From Litorivita sp050633545 (GTDB lineage: Bacteria > Pseudomonadota > Alphaproteobacteria > Rhodobacterales > Rhodobacteraceae), in assembly GCA_050633545.1 (NCBI GenBank), contig JBOEGS010000009.1, positions 1 through 64,000 on the forward strand: 64,000 nt of DNA, given 5' to 3'. A program made the translations under genes and the position numbers. The notes under the pieces are model-generated. The model saw only the letters and a program-made list of their open reading frames with translations. It was not told the DNA's origin and did no database searches. Below, piece after piece: positions 35,335 through 44,049 of the stretch. Numbering within the stretch: position 1 is the stretch's first letter; each line of letters begins with the position of its first letter.

Positions 35335-35851
35335 GGGCAAAAGCCGCCCCGAGCGCACGCTGCAACTCATCAAGATCGCGCTGTTCGGCCATCGCCATTT
35401 CGATCAACGTATTTCCGTCCGTATCCGTCGCGCGCAGCAGATCATTGCGAAAATCCACCGAGCCGAGTTCATCATAGCTGTAGCGCGCGACCTCGCGGCG
35501 CGCGCCATCGCATGACACATTATAAAGCACCATCTCGCCGCGCGCCGGATCAAGATGCACCTCGGGGGTGCTGCCTTGACGGCCCGGCTGCATCACCGCG
35601 AGGCCCGCGCCCAAAAGCAGCATCGAAATCACCAAACGGATCAACATTTGCTCTGCGTCCCAACCGCCCGGCGCGACAAGCCACAGCCCGCCAGCGGAGG
35701 TGATCAACACAACGCCAAAGAAAATCGAGGCGGCACGCACCATCGGCGAGCCGACCACCCGAACGATATCGCGGCGGGTCCGTTTCGAGCGGGCCTTGCG
35801 CGGCATAGCATCGACACGCGGTTCAAGCATGATATCGGACATCGCGGACAT
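35324..35851 (-). CDS. Hypothetical two-helix membrane protein
   Basis: 175 aa protein I do not recognise. A basic N-terminal part (PRKARSKRTRRDIVR) is followed by two predicted membrane helices (about 50-70, ASIFFGVVLITSAGGLWLVA, and about 78-96, LIRLVISMLLLGAGLAVM). A soluble C-terminal domain (about 105-175) ends in an alanine-rich helix (ELQRALGAAFARAA). The start at 35851 follows AAGGA; the ATG at 35842 is an alternative. The stop codon region is tandemly repeated downstream in 27-bp units. Confidence 0.75.
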   Translation of the reverse strand: MSAMSDIMLEPRVDAMPRKARSKRTRRDIVRVVGSPMVRAASIFFGVVLITSAGGLWLVAPGGWDAEQMLIRLVISMLLLGAGLAVMQPGRQGSTPEVHLDPARGEMVLYNVSCDGARREVARYSYDELGSVDFRNDLLRATDTDGNTLIEMAMAEQRDLDELQRALGAAFARAA

Positions 35852-36231
35852 AACGGGTTTCCTTTCGGGTTTCTTCACTGCTGCGCCTTTGTTTTGCGGC
35901 GCTTTGGCCGTGACGCTTTTGTTACGGTTAACCTTGAGTTAAGAATTGGACCGAAATGAGGCACAGATCGGGTCTTATAGAGACCGGATCGACAGGTGTG
36001 ACTTTCGTGCGACGCCCGCGCGCGCGCATCGGTTTTCACGTCTATATATTGCGTGCCAACCGCCCCCTGCCCCAAGAGGCACAGCAGGCCTTGCGCCACG
36101 CAGCAATCCAAGCTAAGAGGCGCCTTCACCGTGCGCAAATCGATTGAACCGCGCAGTCTCTCGTGGATGGGCCGCGACACGGTGTTCATGCCCGTCCTAT
36201 GAAATGCGCCTGAAAAATGAATGGAGAGCAC
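35852..36231. other. rpsF upstream region
   Basis: 380 bp between divergent genes. A weak TATATT near 36045 could be part of an rpsF promoter, but I see no clear -35. A 63-codon frame at 35956-36147 has no ribosome site or recognisable features. I see no gene. Confidence 0.5.
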
Positions 36232-36636
36232 ATGCCGCTTTATGAGCATGTATTCATCTCGCGTCAGGATTTGTCCAACACGCAAGCTGAAGGCCTTATC
36301 GAACATTTTGGCACCGTCCTCGCCGACAACGGCGGCAAACTCGTGGATCACGAGTATTGGGGCGTCAAAACGATGGCTTACAAAATCAACAAGAACCGCA
36401 AAGGCCATTATGCCTTCTTGCGCGTGGATGCGCCCGCCGCAGCCGTGCAGGAAATGGAACGCCTGATGCGCTTGCATGACGATGTCATGCGCGTTCTGAC
36501 TATCAAGGTTGACGAGCACGCCGAGGGCCCCTCGGTGCAAATGCAAAAACGTGACGAACGTGATCGTGGCCCGCGCGGCGATCGTGGTGATCGCGGCGAC
36601 CGTGGAGACCGCGGTGATCGCGGCGACCGTCGCTAA
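36232..36636 (+). CDS. rpsF: 30S ribosomal protein S6
   Basis: 134 aa S6, which binds 16S rRNA with S18 in the platform of the 30S subunit. It opens MPLYEHVFISRQDLS, with the core GVKTMAYKINKNRKGHY. The C-terminal tail is a run of Asp-Arg-Gly/Arg-Gly-Asp repeats (about residues 112-134) beyond the globular fold. The start at 36232 follows GGAGAGC; an ATG five codons upstream does not. It is first of rpsF-rpsR-rplI. Confidence 0.96.
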   Translation: MPLYEHVFISRQDLSNTQAEGLIEHFGTVLADNGGKLVDHEYWGVKTMAYKINKNRKGHYAFLRVDAPAAAVQEMERLMRLHDDVMRVLTIKVDEHAEGPSVQMQKRDERDRGPRGDRGDRGDRGDRGDRGDRR

Positions 36637-36664
36637 TCAACGCTTGAGAAAAGGACGCTAAACA

Positions 36665-36892
36665 ATGGCTACCAAACCGTTTTTCCGCCGCCGCAAAGTC
36701 TGCCCCTTCTCGGGCGACAATGCACCTGCGATCGACTACAAAGACACGAAACTGCTGCAGCGCTATATCTCTGAGCGTGGCAAAATCGTTCCGTCGCGCA
36801 TCACTGCCGTTTCGGCCAAGAAGCAACGTGAGCTGTCGCGCGCCATCAAACGCGCCCGCTTCCTCGCCCTGCTTCCCTACGCCGTGAAGTAA
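36665..36892 (+). CDS. rpsR: 30S ribosomal protein S18
   Basis: 75 aa, basic. It opens MATKPFFRRRKVCPFSGDN and has the conserved RYISERGKIVPSRITAVSAK. It forms a heterodimer with S6 on the 30S platform. It sits 28 nt after rpsF and 11 nt before rplI. Confidence 0.97.
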   Translation: MATKPFFRRRKVCPFSGDNAPAIDYKDTKLLQRYISERGKIVPSRITAVSAKKQRELSRAIKRARFLALLPYAVK

Positions 36893-36903
36893 GGAGAAAG
36901 CAC

Positions 36904-37533
36904 ATGCAAGTTATCCTTCTCGAACGTGTGGCCAAGCTTGGCCAAATGGGTGACGTCGTTGACGTCAAATCCGGCTATGCGCGCAACTACCTGTTGCCTC
37001 AGGGCAAGGCGCTGACCGCCTCTTCGGCCAATGTGGCAAGCTTTGAAGCGCAAAAAGCGCAGCTCGAAGCCCGCAACCTTGAGACCAAAAAAGAAGCCGA
37101 AGCACTGGGCGCCAAGCTCGATGGACAGCAGTTCATCGTTATCCGCTCGGCCTCCGACTCCGGCGCGCTTTACGGTTCGGTCACCCCGCGTGACGCCTCC
37201 GAAGTGGCAACCGCCGAAGGGTTCTCGGTGGACCGCAAGCAGGTCGCTTTGATCAACCCGATCAAGGACCTCGGCCTGCACGAAGTGTCGGTCAAGCTGC
37301 ACCCCGAAGTCACCGTGACCATCGTCATGAACGTCGCGCGCTCGGTGGAAGAAGCCGAATTGCAGGCCTCGGGTAAATCGATCCAAGAACTCGCAGCCGA
37401 GGCGGAAGCCGAAGCGGAATTCGAGATCGCCGAGCTGTTTGAAGACATCGGCGCGGCCGCTGCGGACGACGACGAACTGGTCGAAGACGCGCCTGCCGAA
37501 GACACCCCCGCACAGGGCGAAGAAGAGGCGTAA
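36904..37533 (+). CDS. rplI: 50S ribosomal protein L9
   Basis: 209 aa, longer than E. coli L9 (149 aa). The N-terminal domain with MQVILLERVAKLGQMGDVV and GYARNYLLPQGKA binds 23S rRNA. A long connecting helix and the C-terminal domain follow. The extra about 60 residues are an acidic, alanine-rich tail (many Glu/Asp, ending AQGEEEA), as in other alphaproteobacteria. A terminator follows. Confidence 0.96.
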   Translation: MQVILLERVAKLGQMGDVVDVKSGYARNYLLPQGKALTASSANVASFEAQKAQLEARNLETKKEAEALGAKLDGQQFIVIRSASDSGALYGSVTPRDASEVATAEGFSVDRKQVALINPIKDLGLHEVSVKLHPEVTVTIVMNVARSVEEAELQASGKSIQELAAEAEAEAEFEIAELFEDIGAAAADDDELVEDAPAEDTPAQGEEEA

Positions 37534-37558
37534 GCCCCTTCAAAAAAACGATAAACTC

Positions 37559-37590
37559 AAAGGGCCGTGCAGAGATGCGCGGCCCTTTTC
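37559..37590 (+). terminator. Terminator after rplI
   Basis: The stem AAGGGCCG with CGGCCCTT, extended by TGC/GC pairs and ending in TTTT, lies about 26 nt beyond rplI. It ends the rpsF-rpsR-rplI transcript. Confidence 0.8.
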
Positions 37591-37607
37591 CTTTGCCGCC
37601 TAGACGG

Positions 37608-38030
37608 TTACTGGCCGAAATTCTCGCCCGCCTCTTGCGGCATCATCCGCACCAGACGCGAGGTTTGCACGCCCGCTTGGCGGTGGCGCATGGCCTTGCG
37701 ATAGAGCGGGTCATAGACCATTTCGACAAAGGCGGCGGGGCTGGGATATTCGGCGATGAAGCACAGGTCCCACGCCTCCGATCCGTCCTTGGGTCCGATC
37801 ACCATCAACTCCATCTTGCCGCGCCATACGATGCGCCCGCCGAGGCGGTCGAACACCGGCTGGCTCTCGCGGCCATAGGCGGCATAGGCCTCGGCGCCGC
37901 TGCAGGTGCTGCCGTCCTCATAGGTGGCGGTGTCCTTGAGTTTGACCAAGTTGAGCATATGGATCGGCCCTGCCCGATCATCGGCTTTGAAGGCCTCGAA
38001 TGTGGCCTTGTCGAACCCCAGATAGTCCAT
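37608..38030 (-). CDS. DUF1330 family protein
   Basis: 140 aa small alpha/beta protein of the DUF1330 dimeric-barrel family, with PIHMLNLVKLKDTATYEDG near the N-terminus and FIAEYPSPAAFVEMVYDPLY towards the C-terminus. Biochemical function is unknown. The start at 38030 follows GGGAGG; the frame extends upstream without support. It converges on rplI. Confidence 0.8.
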   Translation of the reverse strand: MDYLGFDKATFEAFKADDRAGPIHMLNLVKLKDTATYEDGSTCSGAEAYAAYGRESQPVFDRLGGRIVWRGKMELMVIGPKDGSEAWDLCFIAEYPSPAAFVEMVYDPLYRKAMRHRQAGVQTSRLVRMMPQEAGENFGQ

Positions 38031-38254
38031 GTTCTTCCTCCCTCGCGCGGCGCGGGCCGAGCGCCGTTTTGGCGCGTCGGTATCGCGTCGGTATTTTGTC
38101 GGTATCGCGTCGGTGCGACAACGGCCCCGCCATTGGGGGCCCTGCCCAGTGTGGCGCGGCTTACGGGGCGATGACAAGCCCCCAGCTTAAAAGCGGCAGG
38201 TGCCGCGCCGCAACGTCGCCGTGATGCGCCCTTGTGGTGACGCGCCCCAACGCA

Positions 38255-38284
38255 AAAGGGCCGCCCCGAACGGGCGGCCCTTCG
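38255..38284 (-). terminator. Terminator after tig
   Basis: The 11-bp stem AAGGGCCGCCC with GGGCGGCCCTT is followed on the minus strand by TT and a G-rich stretch; the A/T flanks are short. It lies 27-56 nt beyond the trigger-factor stop. Confidence 0.7.
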
Positions 38285-38310
38285 CAATAGATATCGATCC
38301 GGCGCGCGGA

Positions 38311-39645
38311 TTATTCGTCTTCGAGCGCCTCGACAGCTTTTTGCAGATCGTCTTTGCTGATCTCTTTTTCGGTGACTTTCGCCAGCGAGAAGGCATGATC
38401 GACAACCTTGTCCTCGAACAAAGGCGCGCGCAGCTGCTGTTGCATCTGCTGGTTTTGCTGGATGAACTCGAAGAACTGACGCTCCTGACCCGGATATTGG
38501 CGGGCCTGGTTCATGATCGCTTGGGTCATCTCGGCGTCGGTCACTTCGACTTCGGCTTTTTGGCCCAATTCAGCCAAGAGCAAACCAAGACGCACGCGGC
38601 GTTCGGCCAATGCGTTATGCTCGTCTGTCGGTGTGATCGGATCATGGTTGTGATCGGTCACATCAGGGTTTTCTTCGTGCCACAGCTGATGCGCGATCTG
38701 ACCGGCTTCGGCCTCGACCAAGGACGGCGGCAGGTCGAAAGAGACCTCTTTGTCGAGCGCATCGAGAAGCTCGCGCTTCATCAAGGCGCGCGCGGCGCCG
38801 GCATATTCGGCCTCAAGGCGCTCGGCGATCTGGCCCTTGAGCGCGGCGAGGTCTTCGGCGCCGAATTTCTTGGCCAATTCATCGTTCACTTCGGCGGCTT
38901 TGGGTTCTTTGACCGCTTTGATGGTGCAATCGAACACGGCCTCTTTACCGGCGAGATTTTCGGCTTGGTAATCTTCGGGGAAGGTCACGGTGACGGCTTT
39001 TTCCTCGCCCGCTTTCACGCCGACCAGCTGCTCTTCGAAACCGGGGATGAAGCTGCCGGAGCCAAGCACCAGCGGGTAATCTTCGGCCGAGCCGCCGTCG
39101 AAGGCGACGTCATCGACTTTGCCGAGGAAATCAAACACGACCTGATCGCCGTCTTTGGCCTTGGAGCCTTTTTTGCGGTCTGCGAAATCCTGCGCGGTTT
39201 CGGCCAGATTGGCGAGCGCCTCGTCCACGGCGGCGTCATCGGCCTTGGCGACGAGCTTTTCAAGCTTGAGCTTGGCCAGATCCACTTCGGGGATCTCGGG
39301 CAGTTTTTCGTAGGACATATTGACCAGAACGTCGTCGCCCTCTTTCCAGTTCTCGCCATCGGCCATTTTGACGTCGGGCTGCATCGCGGGGCGATCACCG
39401 GTTTTTTCGAAATGCTCGGACATGGCGCCGTCAACGGCTTCTTGCATGGCTTCGCCCAAAACGCGCGGGCCGAATTGCTTTTTCAAAAGCGCCATCGGGA
39501 CCTTGCCCTTGCGAAAGCCCTTCATTTCGACTTCGGGCTGCGCTTCGACCAGCTTTTCGTTGACTTTCGCATCGAGCTCCGCCGCGGTGACGGTGATCGA
39601 ATAGGCGCGCTTGAGGCCTTCGTTGAGGGTCTCGGTGACCTGCAT
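38311..39645 (-). CDS. tig: Trigger factor
   Basis: 444 aa ribosome-associated chaperone with PPIase activity. The N-terminal ribosome-binding domain carries the signature GFRKGKVPMALLKKQFG (about 43-60). The FKBP-type PPIase domain (about 150-240) contains DQVVFDFLGKVDDVAFDGG and LGSGSFIPGFEEQL. The C-terminal substrate-binding arms are helical. The start at 39645 (MQVTETLNEGLKR) follows AAGGAC; the frame is open another 200 codons upstream without support. Confidence 0.96.
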   Translation of the reverse strand: MQVTETLNEGLKRAYSITVTAAELDAKVNEKLVEAQPEVEMKGFRKGKVPMALLKKQFGPRVLGEAMQEAVDGAMSEHFEKTGDRPAMQPDVKMADGENWKEGDDVLVNMSYEKLPEIPEVDLAKLKLEKLVAKADDAAVDEALANLAETAQDFADRKKGSKAKDGDQVVFDFLGKVDDVAFDGGSAEDYPLVLGSGSFIPGFEEQLVGVKAGEEKAVTVTFPEDYQAENLAGKEAVFDCTIKAVKEPKAAEVNDELAKKFGAEDLAALKGQIAERLEAEYAGAARALMKRELLDALDKEVSFDLPPSLVEAEAGQIAHQLWHEENPDVTDHNHDPITPTDEHNALAERRVRLGLLLAELGQKAEVEVTDAEMTQAIMNQARQYPGQERQFFEFIQQNQQMQQQLRAPLFEDKVVDHAFSLAKVTEKEISKDDLQKAVEALEDE

Positions 39646-39912
39646 GTTCTCGTCCTTTACATCTTCATCCGGCGAGGCGCTCCGCGCCCCTATATAAATC
39701 AAGCGCCCTTCTAGGTGCGGCGCGCGGCGCATGCAAGCAGAGTCTTGTGCAGCAAGGCGCAAGGCGGGCATTTTTGCGCCCTGCTTTGAACCCTGCGCGC
39801 GCGCGGGCGCATCGGCGGCGCGGCTTTTGGTTTTTTCGATCCCGCCGCGCTTGAGCGTTCTGCGCTTTGTATGCTGGATAATTTCATCCGCATGATCCAG
39901 GGGAGTAATTTT

Positions 39913-40222
39913 ATGAAACCTATCATTGGACCTTTGGGTCTTGCAGGCACCGTCGCGGCGGCAATATCTCGGGCAGCAGCACCTTCTATGGCTCCTACAG
40001 CTATAATGGCGTCGATAACCTCGGCAGCGGCGCCTATCACTATAACGGCGCTCTTCGCACCTCGGGCGGAACCTACATTGGCTTCGCTGATCCCTATTCG
40101 GATGCCGGCAACGGGTCGGTTTCCGAAGCCGCCCCTGCGGTTTTGCTGCCTGCGGCAATGCCTTTGCTGCTGCTCGGCCTTGGCGGTCTGGGTGTTGCCG
40201 CGCGGCGCAAAAAGCCGCATAA
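39913..40222 (+). pseudogene. Frameshifted small secreted protein with VPLPA-CTERM-like tail
   Basis: The ATG at 39913 opens a signal-peptide-like start (MKPIIGPLGLAGTVAA). The coherent sequence then moves to another frame (from about 39960): GNISGSSTFYGSYSYNG, then GGTYIGFADPYSDAG, ending AVLLPAAMPLLLLGLGGLG and ARRKK. The tail matches proline-hydrophobic helix-Arg/Lys exosortase sorting signals. One missing base near 39958 and one in the A run at 40209-40213 would restore a single frame of about 103 codons ending ARRKKAA at the TAA at 40220. The gene is either broken or carries two sequencing indels. Confidence 0.7.
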
Positions 40223-40244
40223 ACAATACCATATAGCGATAAAG

Positions 40245-40270
40245 CGGGCTGCATTTGCGGCCCGTTTTTT
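40245..40270 (+). terminator. Terminator after the frameshifted gene
   Basis: An 8-bp stem (CGGGCTGC with GCGGCCCG, one G-T pair) surrounds an ATTT loop and is followed by TTTTTT. Its position 20 nt beyond the proposed stop supports that the broken gene was a real transcription unit. Confidence 0.8.
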
Positions 40271-40394
40271 GTGGCTATGCAATTTTTGTGGCCTGCGCGG
40301 GCGGCCTGCGGTCAAAGCCGCCCCGATGCGCCGCATCCGCGCCCTGCCGCGTGCCATTTTGGCATGGCGGGCGGCTGTGTCTCTCGAAAACCTG

Positions 40395-40479
40395 TGGTGC
40401 GGGTGAAGGGACTCGAACCCCCACGCCTCGCGGCGCCAGAACCTAAATCTGGTGCGTCTACCAATTCCGCCACACCCGC
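40395..40479 (-). tRNA. tRNA-Leu (anticodon UAG)
   Basis: The minus strand folds as a class II tRNA. The acceptor stem GCGGGTG pairs with CACCCGC, the D-loop has GGAATTGGTAGACG, and the anticodon stem-loop is CCAGA-TTTAGGT-TCTGG with anticodon TAG. A long variable arm (GCGCCGCGAGGCGT) and T-arm GGGGGTTCGAGTCCC follow. The CCA end is encoded (40395-40397). Confidence 0.95.
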
Positions 40480-40740
40480 ATCCAACGGCCCCGCAGATCG
40501 AAACAACGGGCCGAACGAGCCGTGCAATAGCAAATCCTCAAACCCGTTGCGAGCGGAAAATCACGCCTTGGCACAGATGGCGCGCAGGGGCGGCGCGGGC
40601 CATGCCGCAAAGGGATTGGCGCGGTCGGGTCTGCTCAAATGCGACATAAATCCGCGCGGCTGCCCGAGGCAGGGTAACGAATTCTTGGCGATTGGCTTGC
40701 TACACGGGGTCCAAACCCGTTTCAAAACCCGAGGTCACGC

Positions 40741-43278
40741 ATGTCCCGTATCGTCACAAGGCTCTCCATCGGTCACATCATGTTTTTGTTCATCGCAATC
40801 GGATTCGCGGTGGCGCTGTTTTTCGCGCAAATGCAATTGCGTGACAAAATGGAGAGATCGCGCGAACTCGGCTCCCTGCCCCATTTCGCGACGTTGACAC
40901 GCGAGGTTGGCAAGCTGGTGCATGAGTTGCAGGTCGAACGCGGCATGAGCGTGGTTTTCCTCACCTCGCGGGGCGAACGGTTTGCCAGTGAATTGCAAGA
41001 ACAGCGCAGCCGTGTCGATCTGGAACAGGCGACGTTTGACGCCGATGTTACCGAGGCCTTGCCGCTGTTGCCGCCCGCCGCCGCCGAGCGGGTGCAGGCG
41101 CTCTCGCAACATCTGGCCACGCTTCTGGCGGGGCGCGCGGCGATTGACGCCTTCGAGATCGCACCGCTCGAGGCCGCAGGCAATTACACCAATTTCCACC
41201 ATGCGACCTTTGCCGCGGTGGGTGATCTGGCGCAAAGCGTGCCCTCGGGGCGGCTGTCCTATCTGATGCAGCGCCATTCGACGCTTCTGGCCGCCAAGGA
41301 CATGGCGGGGCTGGAGCGCGCGGTGGGCGCAAGCGGGCTTGAGGCCGCGTCAGGCGACACCGGCACCGGCGTTTTCGAGATAGCGACCCTCGCACGGTTT
41401 CGCGGGCTGATCGATCAACAAGGCGCGTTGCAAAACCACGTTCTGGCGACCTCCAGCGACTCGGTCGGTGCACAGTTGCAAGAGGTTCTGATGAGCGATG
41501 CGGCGCTACAGATCGACGAATGGCGCGCCTATATCTTGGACGATGACGCCTTGGCGATGGGCGATATCACCGTGGACGAATGGTTCACCGCCATCACCAC
41601 CAAGATCGAAGCCCTGCTCGCGGTCGAGAACGCAAGCGGCGAGATATTGCAAGCCGACGCCGATGCCGCCGCAGGCGAGGCGCAGGCAGCCGTGATGCAA
41701 AACTTCATCCTTCTGGGCGTGGCCCTGCTCTTGTCCGGTGTGTTCTGCTTTGCGATTTATCGCAGCTATCGCAAGGCCTTGGCGCAAATTCTCGCGCCGA
41801 TGGCGGAATTGGCCGATGGCAATACCGATGTGTCGATCCCCGATGTGCGCCGTCATGAATTGGGCCAGATCGCCAGCGGTTTGCGGGTGTTTCGCGACAA
41901 TGGCGCGGCGCGCCAAGCCGCCGTTGCCGCCGAGGATGCGGCGCGCAAAACCGCCGTCGAGGAAATCGCCGAGGTGATTGCGCGCTGCAAGGAGGGGCAA
42001 TTCGACCTCTTTATCGATCTGCAAAACAAGTCCGGCACCTTCCACACGCTCAGCGCCGCGATCAATGACATTGTGAAACTGTCGGGCGAGGCGATCGAGA
42101 CGCAGCAACGGTTTGAGGCCAAGCAGCGCGCCGAGCACGAAGCCGCCGCCGCGCGCGATGCCAAGGCCTCTGCCGAATTGGCCACGGTTGTCGAGGCCTG
42201 CTCGAACGGGGATTTCTCGCAACGCGTGCCCGAAGAGGATAAGGTCGGCGCCTTCCTTGAATTGTCGCAAGGGGTGAACCGGATTTCCGAAGTAACGCAA
42301 AGCGGTCTGGAAGACATCCGCATGGTTCTGGCCGGATTGGCCGAGGGCGATTTGACCCGCGAGATGCGCGCCGATCACCAAGGCGTGTTCCGCGATATCC
42401 GCGACGCGGCCCATCGCACCACGCAGGTTCTGGCCGAGATCGTCAAAGACATCACCGGATCGGCGCGGCTGGTCGGAGAGACGGCGGACAACCTCGGGCG
42501 TTCGGGGGTCGAACTGGCCGCGCGCACCGAAGAGCAAAATGCCGCCGTGCAATCGTCGAGCGAGACCATCTCGGCCCTCGCCCGCGGGGCCAGCGACAAT
42601 GCCAAAGAGGCCAATGGCGGCGCGAAAATGGCGCAAACCCTGCGCGATGTGGCCGAAGGCGGCGCGCGCACGGTGAGCGAGGCGATCACCGCCATGGGCC
42701 ATGTGGAAACCGCCTCCAGCCGCATTGCCGAAATCACCAGCACCATCGACGAAATTGCCTTCCAGACCAATCTTCTGGCGCTCAATGCCTCGGTCGAGGC
42801 GGCGCGGGCCGGATCGGCGGGCAAGGGCTTTGCCGTGGTGGCGACCGAGGTGCGCGGGCTGGCGGCGCGCTGCGCCGATGCATCGCAACAGATCGCCGAG
42901 CTGATCGCCGAGAACGTGCGCGAGGTCGAAGGCAGCGCGCGCCATGTGAAAGGCAGCGGCGAGGTGTTTGAGCAGATCCAGGAGGGGATCGAACCCTTGG
43001 TGGTGATGATCTCGGCGATTGCCGAACGCTCCAGCGCGCAAAGCGAGCGCGCGCAAACCGCGCAGGGCGCCGTGGCCGAAATCGCCGTGGCCACCAACCA
43101 GAACGCCGAATTGACCCAGCAATATGCCGCCGTCACCGAAACCCTCGCCCGCAACAGCGAGACTTTGCGCGATCTGATCGGCTTCTTTAACGTCGATGGA
43201 ATGGAGAAAAGCGACGGTTACGACGATTTCGCCGGAGACGAGGCCCGCGCGGCTTATGACGAGGCCGACGTCGCCTGA
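40741..43278 (+). CDS. Methyl-accepting chemotaxis protein with NIT sensor domain
   Basis: 845 aa transmembrane chemoreceptor. A transmembrane helix (about 8-30) is followed by a periplasmic nitrate/nitrite-sensing (NIT) domain (about 55-300; signature ELQVERGMSVVFLTSRGE). Then come a second helix (about 322-342), HAMP and linker regions (about 345-560), and the cytoplasmic signalling hairpin (about 570-820). The hairpin tip (EIAFQTNLLALNASVEAARAG) is conserved for CheA/CheW coupling. NIT domains often sense nitrate or nitrite, but the ligand here is not proven. No che genes are adjacent. Confidence 0.93.
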   Translation: MSRIVTRLSIGHIMFLFIAIGFAVALFFAQMQLRDKMERSRELGSLPHFATLTREVGKLVHELQVERGMSVVFLTSRGERFASELQEQRSRVDLEQATFDADVTEALPLLPPAAAERVQALSQHLATLLAGRAAIDAFEIAPLEAAGNYTNFHHATFAAVGDLAQSVPSGRLSYLMQRHSTLLAAKDMAGLERAVGASGLEAASGDTGTGVFEIATLARFRGLIDQQGALQNHVLATSSDSVGAQLQEVLMSDAALQIDEWRAYILDDDALAMGDITVDEWFTAITTKIEALLAVENASGEILQADADAAAGEAQAAVMQNFILLGVALLLSGVFCFAIYRSYRKALAQILAPMAELADGNTDVSIPDVRRHELGQIASGLRVFRDNGAARQAAVAAEDAARKTAVEEIAEVIARCKEGQFDLFIDLQNKSGTFHTLSAAINDIVKLSGEAIETQQRFEAKQRAEHEAAAARDAKASAELATVVEACSNGDFSQRVPEEDKVGAFLELSQGVNRISEVTQSGLEDIRMVLAGLAEGDLTREMRADHQGVFRDIRDAAHRTTQVLAEIVKDITGSARLVGETADNLGRSGVELAARTEEQNAAVQSSSETISALARGASDNAKEANGGAKMAQTLRDVAEGGARTVSEAITAMGHVETASSRIAEITSTIDEIAFQTNLLALNASVEAARAGSAGKGFAVVATEVRGLAARCADASQQIAELIAENVREVEGSARHVKGSGEVFEQIQEGIEPLVVMISAIAERSSAQSERAQTAQGAVAEIAVATNQNAELTQQYAAVTETLARNSETLRDLIGFFNVDGMEKSDGYDDFAGDEARAAYDEADVA

Positions 43279-43447
43279 TCCTCGCATCCGGCTCGATTCA
43301 TTGAGGAAAACACCTAGAGCGCGCCCATGGCATCGCGGTCACATCCGCGGCGCAATGGGCGCGCGGGCCGTGAAATGCCCTAGGAATGTCCTTAATGCTG
43401 CCTTAATCTAGGTTAATAAATTGAGGCAGATAACAGCGAGAAACGCC

Positions 43448-43966
43448 ATGAAACCGAATACGGTCCGGCGCACCGCAGCAGAGCAATCTGCCAAGGCAGC
43501 GCATAGTGAAGAACTCCAACGCAACCAAGGCCTTATGGCCGGTAGCGTCGTCTTGACCCTAGAAGGCGAAATGCCGGTGGAATTCCTGTCCCCCGGAGAC
43601 CGGGTGATCACCCGTGACAGCGGCATGGCCGTGGTGCGCGCCGTGCACCGCCGTTTGGCGCATATCGAAACCGTTCATATCAAGGCCGGATCTTTGGGCC
43701 ATGCGCGCCCCGAAAGCGATGTGACCTTACCCGCCAGCCAAGAGGTGCTGATCCGCGATTGGCGCGCCGAGGCGCTTTTCGGCAGCAAACAGGCATTGGT
43801 GCCCGCGCGCCGTTTGGCCGATGGCGAATTTGTCACCTTGCAAGCCGCCCGCGACGTGACGCTGCATATCGTCGAGTTTGACCGCGAACATGTGATCTAT
43901 GCCGACGGGCTCGAGGTCTCCTGCCCGCTTTTGCAAGAGCGCCGCGTCAAGGCCGAGGCGGCCTGA
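43448..43966 (+). CDS. Hint-domain protein lacking the catalytic cysteine
   Basis: 172 aa protein consisting mostly of a Hint (Hedgehog/intein-type) domain of the Hint_2 group: AGSVVLTLEGEMPVEFLSPGD at the N-side, HIVEFDREHVIYADGLEVS at the C-side. The position that usually carries the nucleophilic Cys (CFxxGT) reads GLMAGS, and the only cysteine is near the C-terminus, so self-cleavage is unlikely. There is no signal peptide or toxin domain. I chose the ATG at 43448; a TTG at 43421 is less likely. It is monocistronic, with a terminator following. Confidence 0.75.
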   Translation: MKPNTVRRTAAEQSAKAAHSEELQRNQGLMAGSVVLTLEGEMPVEFLSPGDRVITRDSGMAVVRAVHRRLAHIETVHIKAGSLGHARPESDVTLPASQEVLIRDWRAEALFGSKQALVPARRLADGEFVTLQAARDVTLHIVEFDREHVIYADGLEVSCPLLQERRVKAEAA

Positions 43967-44002
43967 GCCGCGCGCCTTACAGATTTTGACCTGAATTCCA
44001 GC

Positions 44003-44034
44003 AAGGCCCTCCTGTAAAACGGGGGGCCTTTTTG
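44003..44034 (+). terminator. Terminator after the Hint-domain gene
   Basis: A 10-bp stem (AAGGCCCTCC with GGGGGGCCTT, one G-T pair) surrounds an 8-nt loop and is followed by TTTTT. It lies between convergent genes. Confidence 0.85.
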
Positions 44035-44049
44035 CATATCGGAGCCGCT

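Noticed and set aside
35956..36147. 63-codon frame upstream of rpsF
   Set aside because: No ribosome site, no recognisable features; lies in the probable rpsF leader.
40395..40479. tRNA-Leu as an integration site for a genomic island
   Set aside because: No integrase and no direct repeat of the tRNA 3' end found nearby; genes on both sides look native.
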